DNA of 9,359 nucleotides from Alphaproteobacteria bacterium (GTDB lineage: Bacteria > Pseudomonadota > Alphaproteobacteria > Micropepsales > Micropepsaceae). Under the pieces are notes generated by a model. The model saw only the letters and a program-made list of their open reading frames with translations. It was not told where the DNA came from and did no database searches. The stretch lies in the NCBI GenBank assembly GCA_028869355.1, contig JAGWSK010000527.1:1-9359 (forward strand), given 5' to 3'. Below, piece after piece: positions 1 to 6,422 of the stretch. The position numbers and the translations under genes were made by a program. Within the stretch, counting starts at the first letter, position 1. Each line of letters opens with the position of its first letter.

Positions 1-709
1 AGTTGCGGTCGGTCAGCAGCATGGTGATGCCGCCGGCAAGCACCGGCAGCGACAGCACCAGGAGGAACGCCGTCACCAGCACCGACCACACGAACAGCGG
101 CATCTTATGAAGCGTCATGCCGGGAGCGCGCATGTTGAAGATCGTGGTGATGAAATTGATGGAACTGAGGATCGACGATGCCCCTGCGACGTGCAGCGAG
201 AAAATCGCCAGGTCCATGGCCGGCCCGGGCGAACCATAGGTCGAAAGCGGAGCGTAGATCGTCCAGCCGCCGCCGACGCCCTGCCCGCCCGAATCGCCTT
301 CTACGAACATCGACAGAATCAGCAGCGCAAAGGAGAACGGCAGCAGCCAGAAGGAAATATTGTTCAAGCGCGGAAACGCCATGTCCGGCGCGCCTATCAT
401 CAGCGGCGTGAGCCAGTTGCCGAAGCCGCCAATCATCGCCGGCATGATCATAAAGAAGATCATGATCAGCGCGTGGCCGGTGACGAACACGTTATAGGTG
501 TGCGCTTCGCTGAACACCTGCAGGCCCGGATACATCAGTTCGGCGCGGATCGCCATCGAGAATGCGCCGCCGATCAAACCCGCGATGATCGCGAAGATGA
601 GATACATCGTCCCGATGTCTTTGTGGTTGGTCGAATAGGCCCAACGCCGCCATCCTGTCGGACGATGGTCGTGCCCCGCATGCGCCTGTGCAGTGTGAAC
701 CTGTGCCAT
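1..709 (-). CDS. ctaD: Cytochrome c oxidase subunit I, aa3-type (partial, C-terminal part beyond the window)
   Basis: Catalytic heme-copper subunit of the respiratory terminal oxidase in the inner membrane; it reduces O2 to water and pumps protons. The 236 visible codons read in one frame from ATG at 709 to the window edge. The hallmark segment YSTNHKDIGTMYLIFA is at residues 25-40. TGHALIMIFFMIMPAMIGGF spans residues 77-96, and its H79 matches the low-spin heme a ligand (bovine H61). Later come APDMAFPRLNNISFWLLP and NMRAPGM, and the visible part ends at LLTDRN. The binuclear-centre histidines lie in the missing part. A short His-rich N-terminus (H5, H10, H13, H15) precedes the conserved core. 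The start is supported by a GAGGA Shine-Dalgarno about 5 nt upstream. It lies 15 nt downstream of the ctaC stop, so the two are probably co-transcribed. Family assignment is very secure. Confidence 0.97.
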   Translation of the reverse strand, partial: MAQVHTAQAHAGHDHRPTGWRRWAYSTNHKDIGTMYLIFAIIAGLIGGAFSMAIRAELMYPGLQVFSEAHTYNVFVTGHALIMIFFMIMPAMIGGFGNWLTPLMIGAPDMAFPRLNNISFWLLPFSFALLILSMFVEGDSGGQGVGGGWTIYAPLSTYGSPGPAMDLAIFSLHVAGASSILSSINFITTIFNMRAPGMTLHKMPLFVWSVLVTAFLLVLSLPVLAGGITMLLTDRN

Positions 710-724
710 CGATTCCTCGCTTCT

Positions 725-1564
725 CTACTGCTCTGCCGCGACACGGGTCGGCGCGCCGGCGGAGGCAAATTTGGTCTTGGCCTGTTGCGCCCACATATCG
801 AAATCGGCCTGACTCACCACGTCCACCGTGATCGGCATGAATGCATGGTTGGCGCCGCACAATTCCGAACATTCCCCGTAATAGGTTCCGATCGTGTCGG
901 CTTTGAACCAGGTCGCGTTAATGCGGCCGGGTACGGCGTCCATTTTCACGCCAAACGCCGGTATCGCCCAGGAATGGATGACATCCGCGCCTGTCGTCAG
1001 AACTCTGACGATCTTGCCGACCGGAACAACCACATGATTGGTCGTGCCGAGCAGACGTGGCGGACCATTGGGCACCGCAGGCGCCGAACGCCGGTCCGGG
1101 ATGCGCAGTGCATCGAACTGGAAATTGCCGTTATCGGGATATTGGTAGGTCCAATACCACTGCTTGCCGATCGCCTTGATCGTCAGGTCGGGCTTGGGAA
1201 TCACGTCCTCGAAATACAGCAGGCGAAACGACGGGATGGCGATCGCCACCAGGATCAGCACCGGCACGATGGTCCACAGCACTTCCAGAGTCGTGTTGTG
1301 GGTCGTGGCCGAGGGCGTGGGATTGGCGGTCGCGTTGAACCGAATCATGATCCAGACCAGCAGCCCTCCGACAAACAGGCTGATGAAACTGATGATGTAG
1401 AGCACGAATGTGTGCAGGCCGATGATGTCCCGCATCCGATCAGCCCCCGCCGGCTGCAACCCAAGTTGCCAGGGCGTCGGTTGTCCGAGCAGCGTCTGCG
1501 CGACGGCGGCCACCGGCAGCATCACTGCCACCAACGTCGCGAACGATGCAAACCTGCGGATCAT
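725..1564 (-). CDS. ctaC: Cytochrome c oxidase subunit II
   Basis: Carries the CuA centre that takes electrons from cytochrome c and passes them to subunit I; membrane-anchored with a periplasmic cupredoxin domain. 279 aa from the chosen start. Residues 1-22 look like a signal peptide (Arg-rich start, hydrophobic core, AVA before Q23). TM helices are near 52-74 and 93-115. The aromatic segment KQWYWTYQYP is at 134-143. The CuA ligands are all present: H197 (DVIHSWA) and C232, E234, C236, H240 and M243 in the CSELCGANHAFM segment. Length is normal. An in-frame ATG at 1582 exists, but the strong Shine-Dalgarno AAGGAGG lies between it and 1564, so 1564 is the better start. First gene of a probable ctaC-ctaD operon, divergent from tldD. 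Confidence 0.97.
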   Translation of the reverse strand: MIRRFASFATLVAVMLPVAAVAQTLLGQPTPWQLGLQPAGADRMRDIIGLHTFVLYIISFISLFVGGLLVWIMIRFNATANPTPSATTHNTTLEVLWTIVPVLILVAIAIPSFRLLYFEDVIPKPDLTIKAIGKQWYWTYQYPDNGNFQFDALRIPDRRSAPAVPNGPPRLLGTTNHVVVPVGKIVRVLTTGADVIHSWAIPAFGVKMDAVPGRINATWFKADTIGTYYGECSELCGANHAFMPITVDVVSQADFDMWAQQAKTKFASAGAPTRVAAEQ

Positions 1565-1569
1565 AAGCC

Positions 1570-1576
1570 CCTCCTT
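1570..1576 (-). promoter_or_regulatory. Ribosome binding site of ctaC
   Basis: Minus-strand AAGGAGG, a near-perfect anti-16S match, sits 5 nt upstream of the ATG at 1564. It decides the start: an upstream in-frame ATG at 1582 would place this site inside the coding region. Confidence 0.85.
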
Positions 1577-1628
1577 TTGCACTGCGGGCGCCGGCTGCCG
1601 GCCTGCAGGTCCGCGTGTGTCAGGCCGC

Positions 1629-1658
1629 GATTTAGGGTGCTTAAGGAACCCAAGTCAT
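1629..1658 (-). promoter_or_regulatory. Weak candidate promoter for ctaC-ctaD
   Basis: Read on the minus strand: ATGACT (1653-1658, 4 of 6 to TTGACA), an 18-bp spacer, then TAAATC (1629-1634, 3 of 6 to TATAAT). This would give a leader of roughly 58 nt before the ctaC ATG. The match is poor and is offered only as the best candidate by eye. Confidence 0.22.
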
Positions 1659-1723
1659 TGCGACGTGATGCCACGCGGTTCGTTTCTGAGGAAGCGGAAT
1701 CGCCAAATTGTTGCGGCGCTTGC

Positions 1724-1752
1724 GTGACGAATCGCCACCCCCTTCCTATATA
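1724..1752 (+). promoter_or_regulatory. Candidate sigma-70-type promoter for tldD
   Basis: GTGACG (1724-1729, 4 of 6 to TTGACA), a spacer of exactly 17 bp, then TATATA (1747-1752). Transcription would start near 1759, giving a leader of about 24 nt before the ATG at 1783. One copy of the GAATCGCCA direct repeat (1729-1737) overlaps the -35 element and spacer, where a bound regulator could act. Confidence 0.45.
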
Positions 1753-1782
1753 GACTGAACCAACCCTCGCGAGCGCCCGCCA

Positions 1783-3207
1783 ATGACCAGCCCCGACAAC
1801 CTGTTTTTCAGCCAAACCGGCATGCAGCGGAACCGTGTCCAATCGCTTGTGGACAACGCCCTGAAGGGAGCCGATGACGGCGAGCTCTTCCTCGAATATC
1901 GCCAGACCGAGAGTTTTTCTTTTGACGATAACCGACTGAAAGCAGCGACCTACGACACCAGCCAGGGCTTTGGCCTTCGTGCGGTCGCAGGCGAAGCCAC
2001 CGGCTACGCACACGCCTCCGAACTGTCCGAAGCTGCCATTGCCCGGGCGGCCGATGCGGTCAGCGTGGTCAAACTTGGCCATTCCGGCGTGCTCGCAGGT
2101 GGTCCGGCGCGCTCAAACATCCATCTCTACACCGACGACAGCCCGCTCGATTCGGCGCCCTTCGAAGCCAAAGTGAAGCTGATGGGTGAAATCGATGCCT
2201 ATGCGCGGTCCAGGGATCCGCGCGTAAAGCAGGTTTCCTGTTCGCTCGCCGGCGAATGGCAGGTCGTGGAAATCATCCGGCCAGGTGGTGAAACCTATCG
2301 CGACGTGCGGCCACTGGTTCGGGTGTCGGTCCATATTGTTGTCGAAGAGAATGGGCGGCAGGAGACCGGCTATTACGGCGGCGGCGGCCGCAGGGCCTAT
2401 ACGGATTATATCGACCCTTCCTATTGGAAAGCGGGCGTGGATGAGGCATTGCGCAGCGCGCTGGTGAACTTGCAGTCCGTGCCGGCGCCTGCGGGCGAAA
2501 TGACCGTCGTGCTCGGCCCCGGCTGGCCCGGCATTCTGTTGCACGAGGCCGTCGGACACGGGTTGGAAGGCGATTTCAACCGCAAAAAGACCTCGGCCTT
2601 TGCCGGACTGTTGGGCCAGCGTGTGGCTGCGCCGGGCGTCACAGTCGTGGACGATGGAACTATTGCCGAGCGTCGGGGATCCCTGAGCATCGACGACGAG
2701 GGTACCCCGACCTCCTCCACAGTGCTGATCAAGAACGGAGTTCTCAAAGGCTATATGCAGGACCGCATGAATGCCCGGCTCATGGGCATGACGCCGACCG
2801 GAAACGGGCGCCGCGAATCCTTTGCGAGTCCGATCATGCCGCGCATGACCAACACCTACATGCTGGCCGGCAAACATACGCCAGAGGAAATCCTCGCCTC
2901 GGTCAAGGACGGCATCTACGCCGTGCAATTCGGCGGCGGCCAGGTCGACATCACCAGCGGAAAATTCGTGTTTTCCTGCACCGAGGCCTATCGCATCCGT
3001 GATGGCAAAGTCGGCGAACCGATCAAGGGGGCAACCCTGATCGGCAATGGACCGGACGCAATGACGCGCGTCTCCATGATCGGGAACGACATGAAGCTCG
3101 ACAGCGGTATCGGGACCTGCGGGAAAAATGGCCAAAGCGTGCCGGTTGGGGTCGGCCAGCCAACCCTCCGAATCGACGCTCTGACGGTCGGCGGCACCGC
3201 GGCATAA
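1783..3207 (+). CDS. tldD: TldD family zinc metallopeptidase
   Basis: TldD forms a heterodimeric protease with TldE/PmbA; in E. coli the pair matures microcin B17 and degrades CcdA and unfolded peptides. This protein is 474 aa, close to the usual 480. The N-terminal domain is followed by the C-terminal catalytic half. The zinc motif HEAVGH has H254, E255 and H258, and the third ligand is C446 in GTCGKNGQ near the C-terminus. Other family blocks are DDEGTPTS, PRMTNTYMLAG and the C-terminal VGVGQPTLRIDALTVGG. All catalytic residues are present, so it should be active if a partner exists; no tldE/pmbA is in the window. The start follows a weak GAGCG at 1771-1775 rather than a good Shine-Dalgarno. 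It diverges from ctaC and lies 70 bp before ppc on the same strand. Confidence 0.96.
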   Translation: MTSPDNLFFSQTGMQRNRVQSLVDNALKGADDGELFLEYRQTESFSFDDNRLKAATYDTSQGFGLRAVAGEATGYAHASELSEAAIARAADAVSVVKLGHSGVLAGGPARSNIHLYTDDSPLDSAPFEAKVKLMGEIDAYARSRDPRVKQVSCSLAGEWQVVEIIRPGGETYRDVRPLVRVSVHIVVEENGRQETGYYGGGGRRAYTDYIDPSYWKAGVDEALRSALVNLQSVPAPAGEMTVVLGPGWPGILLHEAVGHGLEGDFNRKKTSAFAGLLGQRVAAPGVTVVDDGTIAERRGSLSIDDEGTPTSSTVLIKNGVLKGYMQDRMNARLMGMTPTGNGRRESFASPIMPRMTNTYMLAGKHTPEEILASVKDGIYAVQFGGGQVDITSGKFVFSCTEAYRIRDGKVGEPIKGATLIGNGPDAMTRVSMIGNDMKLDSGIGTCGKNGQSVPVGVGQPTLRIDALTVGGTAA

Positions 3208-3226
3208 TCAACGCCATCGGCTTCCC

Positions 3227-3260
3227 TTCCCGGGACGCGGGAACGGGGCCGCTCACCCCG
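3227..3260 (+). promoter_or_regulatory. Two back-to-back hairpins between tldD and ppc
   Basis: Within the 70-bp gap, TTCCCG-GGACG-CGGGAA (3227-3243, 6-bp stem) is followed with no spacing by CGGGG-CCGCTCA-CCCCG (3244-3260, 5-bp stem). There is no T-tract, so this is not a standard rho-independent terminator. It could stabilise the end of the tldD message, attenuate read-through into ppc or mark a processing site. The ppc Shine-Dalgarno GAGGA (3269-3273) begins 8 nt later. Confidence 0.45.
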
Positions 3261-3277
3261 GCGTTTCCGAGGACAAG

Positions 3278-5983
3278 ATGGCCGAACGGCAGTTGCACGT
3301 CCTTGATCAGCGTCCGGCCGATGCATCGAGCCGGGAATTGATCCGCCTGCTCGGACGCCAACTCGGAGAAGTGATTCGCGAACAGCTTGGACAGGCCGCG
3401 TTCGACCGCGTCGAGGGACTTCGCCGTCACGTCGTTAATGAGCACAGGCAGGGTCGTTCAGCGGTATCGCAGATTCGCCGTCTTGGTTACCTGTCGAACC
3501 GCGATCTGGTCGTATTGATCCGCGCTTTCGCGATTTTTTCTCAGCTCGCCAATATCGCCGACGATTACGCCATCCGCGGCGAAGCCGCCGCCGCCGATCA
3601 GGGGCCACTCGACGACATTGCGCAGCGGCCGGATATGAACCCCGAACAGGCTTATGAATATCTCGCGGGCACGCTGCTCTCGCCGGTGATCACGGCGCAT
3701 CCGACGGAAGTACGCCGCCAGAGCATCATCGAGCGTGAATCCGCAATCGCGGAATTGCTGCCGTTGCATCAGGATTACGCATCCAGCAAAACCCGTCAGG
3801 CGGAAATCGAAACGCGGCTGAAGCGCGAAATCCGGACGCTGTGGCAGACCCGGATGTTGCGCCCCGAACGCATTCACGTCACCGACGAGATCAATAACGC
3901 GGCGGCCATTCTCGGCCGCACTTTTACGACCCAACTTCCGGCCGTGAAGCGCAAGATTGCCGGCATATTCGGCGTTCAGGGCCAGTTGCCGGCAATATTG
4001 CAGGTGGGTTCCTGGGTCGGCGGCGACCGCGATGGCAATCCCTTCGTTTCGGCGGCGAGTCTGGAATATGCGGTCCGCCGCTTTTCGTCGATTTTGTTCG
4101 ATCACTATCTCGAACAGCTCCATCTGCTGGGCCGCGAATTATCGCTTTCGGATGAATTCGTGCCGGTCACCAAGGCGCTAAATGCACTTGCGGCAAAAAA
4201 TCCGGGGACCTCTCCCCAGAAGGCGGATGAGCCGTATCGCCGCGCCCTCACCCACATCCATGGCCGTCTTTCCGCAACCCGCCATGTGCTGCTTGGCACA
4301 GGAGACAAACCGCGCGAGGGCGACCAACCCTACAACCGGCCACAGGAATTTGCCGGCGATCTCGCGACGATCGCGCTCTCGCTGACCGAGAACGGCAGTG
4401 CCGATCTTGCCGCGGGCCGGGTCGGAGAGTTGCGCGACGCTGTGCAAAGTTTCGGCTTCCATCTTGCCGTGATGGATTTGCGGCAAAACTCCGCGGTCCA
4501 TGAACGCGCGGTGGTGGAATTGCTGCGCGAGGCGGGCGTCAGCGCGAATTACGCGGCGCTGCCGGAAGCTGAACGCATCGAGCTTCTGGTGCGCGAATTA
4601 TCGAGCACCCGCGTCTTGCGCACGCCTTACCGCCGCTACTCGGACGAGACCGCGCGCGAACTCGACATCGCCGCAATGGCGGCTTCACTACGCTCACGCT
4701 TTGGCGAAGGCACCGTCGCGAATTACGTCATCTCGATGGCCAGGAACGTGTCCGACCTGCTCGAAACCTGCATTCTGATGAAAGAGGCCGGGCTGTTTGT
4801 TCCGGGCGCAAAACCGCAGCCGGCACTCCGGGTCATTCCGCTGTTCGAAACGATCAACGACTTGCGCAATTGCCCGAGCGTCATGCGGCAATATTTTTCG
4901 CTGCCGCTCGGCCGCGCCATGCTCGCGGCGCAGAACAATCTTCAGGAAGTGATGATCGGCTATTCCGACAGCAACAAGGATGGCGGTTACGTCACTTCCA
5001 ATTACGAAATCCGCAGTGCCATTCGCGCGCTTCTGGCGGTGGCAAAAGAACACGGAATTTCCCTGCGCTTCTTCCACGGCCGCGGAGGAACCGTCGGGCG
5101 CGGCGGCGGGCCGAGTTTCGAGGCCACCCGCGCGCTTCCCGAAGGCGCAGTCGCGGCCGGAATGCGCGTCACTGAACAGGGCGAAGTCGTCGCCAGCAAA
5201 TATGGCAATCCGGATGTCGGCCGCCGTACTCTGGAGCGCATGGTGGCGGCCGCATTGCTCGCCGACATCGCGCCCGAACCCGATGCCGCGGATGGCGAAC
5301 TGGCCGAAGTGTTTGCCGCGTTCAGCGGCGCGGCTTATCGCAGTTATCGCGCGCTTGTTTATGAGACCAATGGTTTTGACACGTATTTCCGGCAGTCCAC
5401 GCCACTGCCCGAGATTTCCAACCTGAAGGTCGGCAGCCGTCCTGCCTCGCGCACCACTTCGACGCGTATCGAGGATTTGCGCGCCATTCCATGGGTATTC
5501 AGCTGGTCACAATCGCGCACCATGCTGCCCGGCTGGTATGGATTCGGTTCCGCGGCCGCCGCGATGCAAAAGGCCGGACGGTCCGACGCGCTGAACCAGC
5601 TTTACCGGCGCTCCCCATTCTTCCGCACGGTTGTGTCAAATCTCGAAATGGTTCTCGCCAAATCCAATCTCGACATCGGCCGGCGCTATGCCGAACTGGT
5701 CGAGGACCGCGCGCTCGGCGATTCTGTGTTCGACCGCATTACCAAAGAGTGGTCGGCTACCAAAGATGCCGTGCTGGCGCTGACCGGGGAGAAACAGTTT
5801 CTCGAATCCAATCCCGCTCTGGCCGAATCTATTCGACTCCGCCTGCCCTATATTGACGCGTTGAATTTGCTGCAGCTCGAATTGTTGCGCCGCCGCCGTT
5901 CCGGCGCCGAAGACGACGAGACCTTGCGCGCCATCCACATGTCCATCAACGGCATCTCCGCCGGCCTTCGCAATAGCGGGTGA
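3278..5983 (+). CDS. ppc: Phosphoenolpyruvate carboxylase
   Basis: Cytosolic anaplerotic enzyme: PEP + bicarbonate gives oxaloacetate + phosphate, feeding the TCA cycle and aspartate-family synthesis. 901 aa against 883 in E. coli, with motifs in order. The catalytic histidine is H141 in TAHPTEVRRQS, followed by GGDRDGNP near 250 and YSDSNKDGGY with K567. FHGRGGTVGRGGGP contains H600, R602 and R608 (E. coli H579, R581, R587, a constant offset of 21). SRPASR and the IPWVFSWSQSR block follow. Aspartate-inhibition residues also appear kept: R608, K795 (E. coli K773) and the C-terminal N899 in RNSG (E. coli N881). One oddity is that the usual QPPG downstream of the glycine loop reads LPEG (620-623). 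The start has GAGGA 4 nt upstream. It may be read through from tldD. Confidence 0.97.
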   Translation: MAERQLHVLDQRPADASSRELIRLLGRQLGEVIREQLGQAAFDRVEGLRRHVVNEHRQGRSAVSQIRRLGYLSNRDLVVLIRAFAIFSQLANIADDYAIRGEAAAADQGPLDDIAQRPDMNPEQAYEYLAGTLLSPVITAHPTEVRRQSIIERESAIAELLPLHQDYASSKTRQAEIETRLKREIRTLWQTRMLRPERIHVTDEINNAAAILGRTFTTQLPAVKRKIAGIFGVQGQLPAILQVGSWVGGDRDGNPFVSAASLEYAVRRFSSILFDHYLEQLHLLGRELSLSDEFVPVTKALNALAAKNPGTSPQKADEPYRRALTHIHGRLSATRHVLLGTGDKPREGDQPYNRPQEFAGDLATIALSLTENGSADLAAGRVGELRDAVQSFGFHLAVMDLRQNSAVHERAVVELLREAGVSANYAALPEAERIELLVRELSSTRVLRTPYRRYSDETARELDIAAMAASLRSRFGEGTVANYVISMARNVSDLLETCILMKEAGLFVPGAKPQPALRVIPLFETINDLRNCPSVMRQYFSLPLGRAMLAAQNNLQEVMIGYSDSNKDGGYVTSNYEIRSAIRALLAVAKEHGISLRFFHGRGGTVGRGGGPSFEATRALPEGAVAAGMRVTEQGEVVASKYGNPDVGRRTLERMVAAALLADIAPEPDAADGELAEVFAAFSGAAYRSYRALVYETNGFDTYFRQSTPLPEISNLKVGSRPASRTTSTRIEDLRAIPWVFSWSQSRTMLPGWYGFGSAAAAMQKAGRSDALNQLYRRSPFFRTVVSNLEMVLAKSNLDIGRRYAELVEDRALGDSVFDRITKEWSATKDAVLALTGEKQFLESNPALAESIRLRLPYIDALNLLQLELLRRRRSGAEDDETLRAIHMSINGISAGLRNSG

Positions 5984-6143
5984 AAAGACAAGCGAGGGAA
6001 GAGGAGCGAGAAGCGAGATCGCTTGAAAACACGCCGGCCGCATCCCTCGGGCTAAAATCGCCTTCGGGGAACTGAAGCGGCGCTCAGCCATTTCGCGCTT
6101 CTCGCTCCTCGCTTGTCCCTTCTCTCTTCCCTACAATCCTCGC
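5984..6143. repeat. Inverted repeat built of 7-nt units after ppc
   Basis: The 160-bp gap has no gene. The left arm (5990-6017) is four tandem heptamers: AAGCGAG, GGAAGAG, GAGCGAG, AAGCGAG. The right arm (6094-6114), read on the minus strand, is AAGCGAG, GAGCGAG, AAGCGCG. Segments 5987-5996 and 6004-6015 are exactly complementary to 6108-6117 and 6096-6107, giving a 22-bp stem. The left arm has one extra heptamer (5997-6003) as a bulge, and the intervening loop is about 80 nt. More degenerate heptamers extend outward on both sides. A transcript could fold it into a long stem that protects or ends the ppc message. It could instead be one copy of a dispersed repeat family. The middle (6018-6093) holds only small hairpins. 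Confidence 0.75.
6132..6137 (+). promoter_or_regulatory. Candidate -10 element for a leaderless transcript
   Basis: TACAAT, 5 of 6 to the -10 consensus, ends 6 nt before the ATG at 6144, so transcription would start on the start codon itself. There is no Shine-Dalgarno before this ATG: the preceding stretch is pyrimidine-rich. No good -35 lies at 16-18 bp (TTGTCC at 6113-6118 is only 13 bp away), which weakens the case. Confidence 0.3.
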
Positions 6144-6422
6144 ATGACTGAATATTGGTTTCGCCCCAAACACCGAGGCATTGGCATCGGCATACCGATG
6201 AGCTGGAAAGGCTGGGCGCTGTACATTGCCTATCTCGGCGTGATCATTGCGATTCCATCCGCATTCCAGTCGGCCCTTGGTTATCCCGGCACGGTGTGGC
6301 TTCGCATCATTGCCATCGTGCTGGTGTCCATTCCATTCTTCTGGATCGCGTGGAAAAAGACCAAAGGCGGCTGGCACTGGCGCAAGGGCGACGAGGCGAC
6401 GGATGACGGCGACAGGCCTTGA
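6144..6422 (+). CDS. Small membrane protein of unknown function, two TM helices
   Basis: 92 aa. I do not recognise a named function. The N-terminus has a conserved-looking YWFRPKHRGIGIGIPMSWKGW segment (residues 4-24) of the kind I recall from small hypothetical inner-membrane proteins of alphaproteobacteria. Hydrophobic helices span about 24-43 and 51-70, followed by a basic KKTKGGWHWRKG stretch (71-82) and an acidic tail. The basic loop after the second helix suggests both ends are cytoplasmic, by the positive-inside rule. The last 20 nt overlap the downstream GST gene, so the two are probably translationally coupled. No ribosome binding site is seen, and the start could be leaderless. It is likely a real gene, because the reading frame, the hydrophobic pattern and the overlap all fit. 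Confidence 0.8.
   Translation: MTEYWFRPKHRGIGIGIPMSWKGWALYIAYLGVIIAIPSAFQSALGYPGTVWLRIIAIVLVSIPFFWIAWKKTKGGWHWRKGDEATDDGDRP

Larger units (their letters stand above)
1565..1782. promoter_or_regulatory. Divergent intergenic region between ctaC and tldD
   Basis: 218 bp without a credible gene, holding the start signals of two diverging genes. It contains the candidate promoters listed separately. It also has a 9-bp direct repeat GAATCGCCA at 1697-1705 and 1729-1737, 32 bp apart, and a GC-rich hairpin GCCGG-CTG-CCGGC at 1590-1602 in the ctaC leader. No strong palindromic operator was seen. Shared or separate regulation of the two genes cannot be decided from the sequence. Confidence 0.6.

Noticed and set aside
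1565..1582. Longer ctaC start at the in-frame ATG at 1582
   Set aside because: The strong AAGGAGG lies between that ATG and the ATG at 1564, at the right spacing for 1564, and the signal peptide begins properly at 1564.
107..1753. 548-codon open frame antisense to ctaD and ctaC
   Set aside because: The product is rich in R, H, D and Q with no recognisable domain. It runs through two certain genes and the intergenic region, and is a typical shadow frame of GC-rich coding DNA.
2113..3135. 340-codon open frame antisense to tldD
   Set aside because: It lies wholly inside tldD, whose motifs are complete, and it shows no domain or ribosome binding site pattern.
4694..5077. Minus-strand open frames within ppc (several)
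   Set aside because: All lie inside a full-length, motif-complete PEP carboxylase gene and show no independent features.
5984..6143. Insertion sequence remnant after ppc
   Set aside because: No transposase fragment, target duplication or IS-type ends were seen; the arms are heptamer arrays, which fits a simple repeat element better.
6247..6402. N-terminal extension of the GST gene
   Set aside because: The frame is open, but this stretch encodes the small membrane protein in another frame. The added residues are Arg/Ser-rich with no GST similarity, and the ATG at 6403 has a good Shine-Dalgarno.
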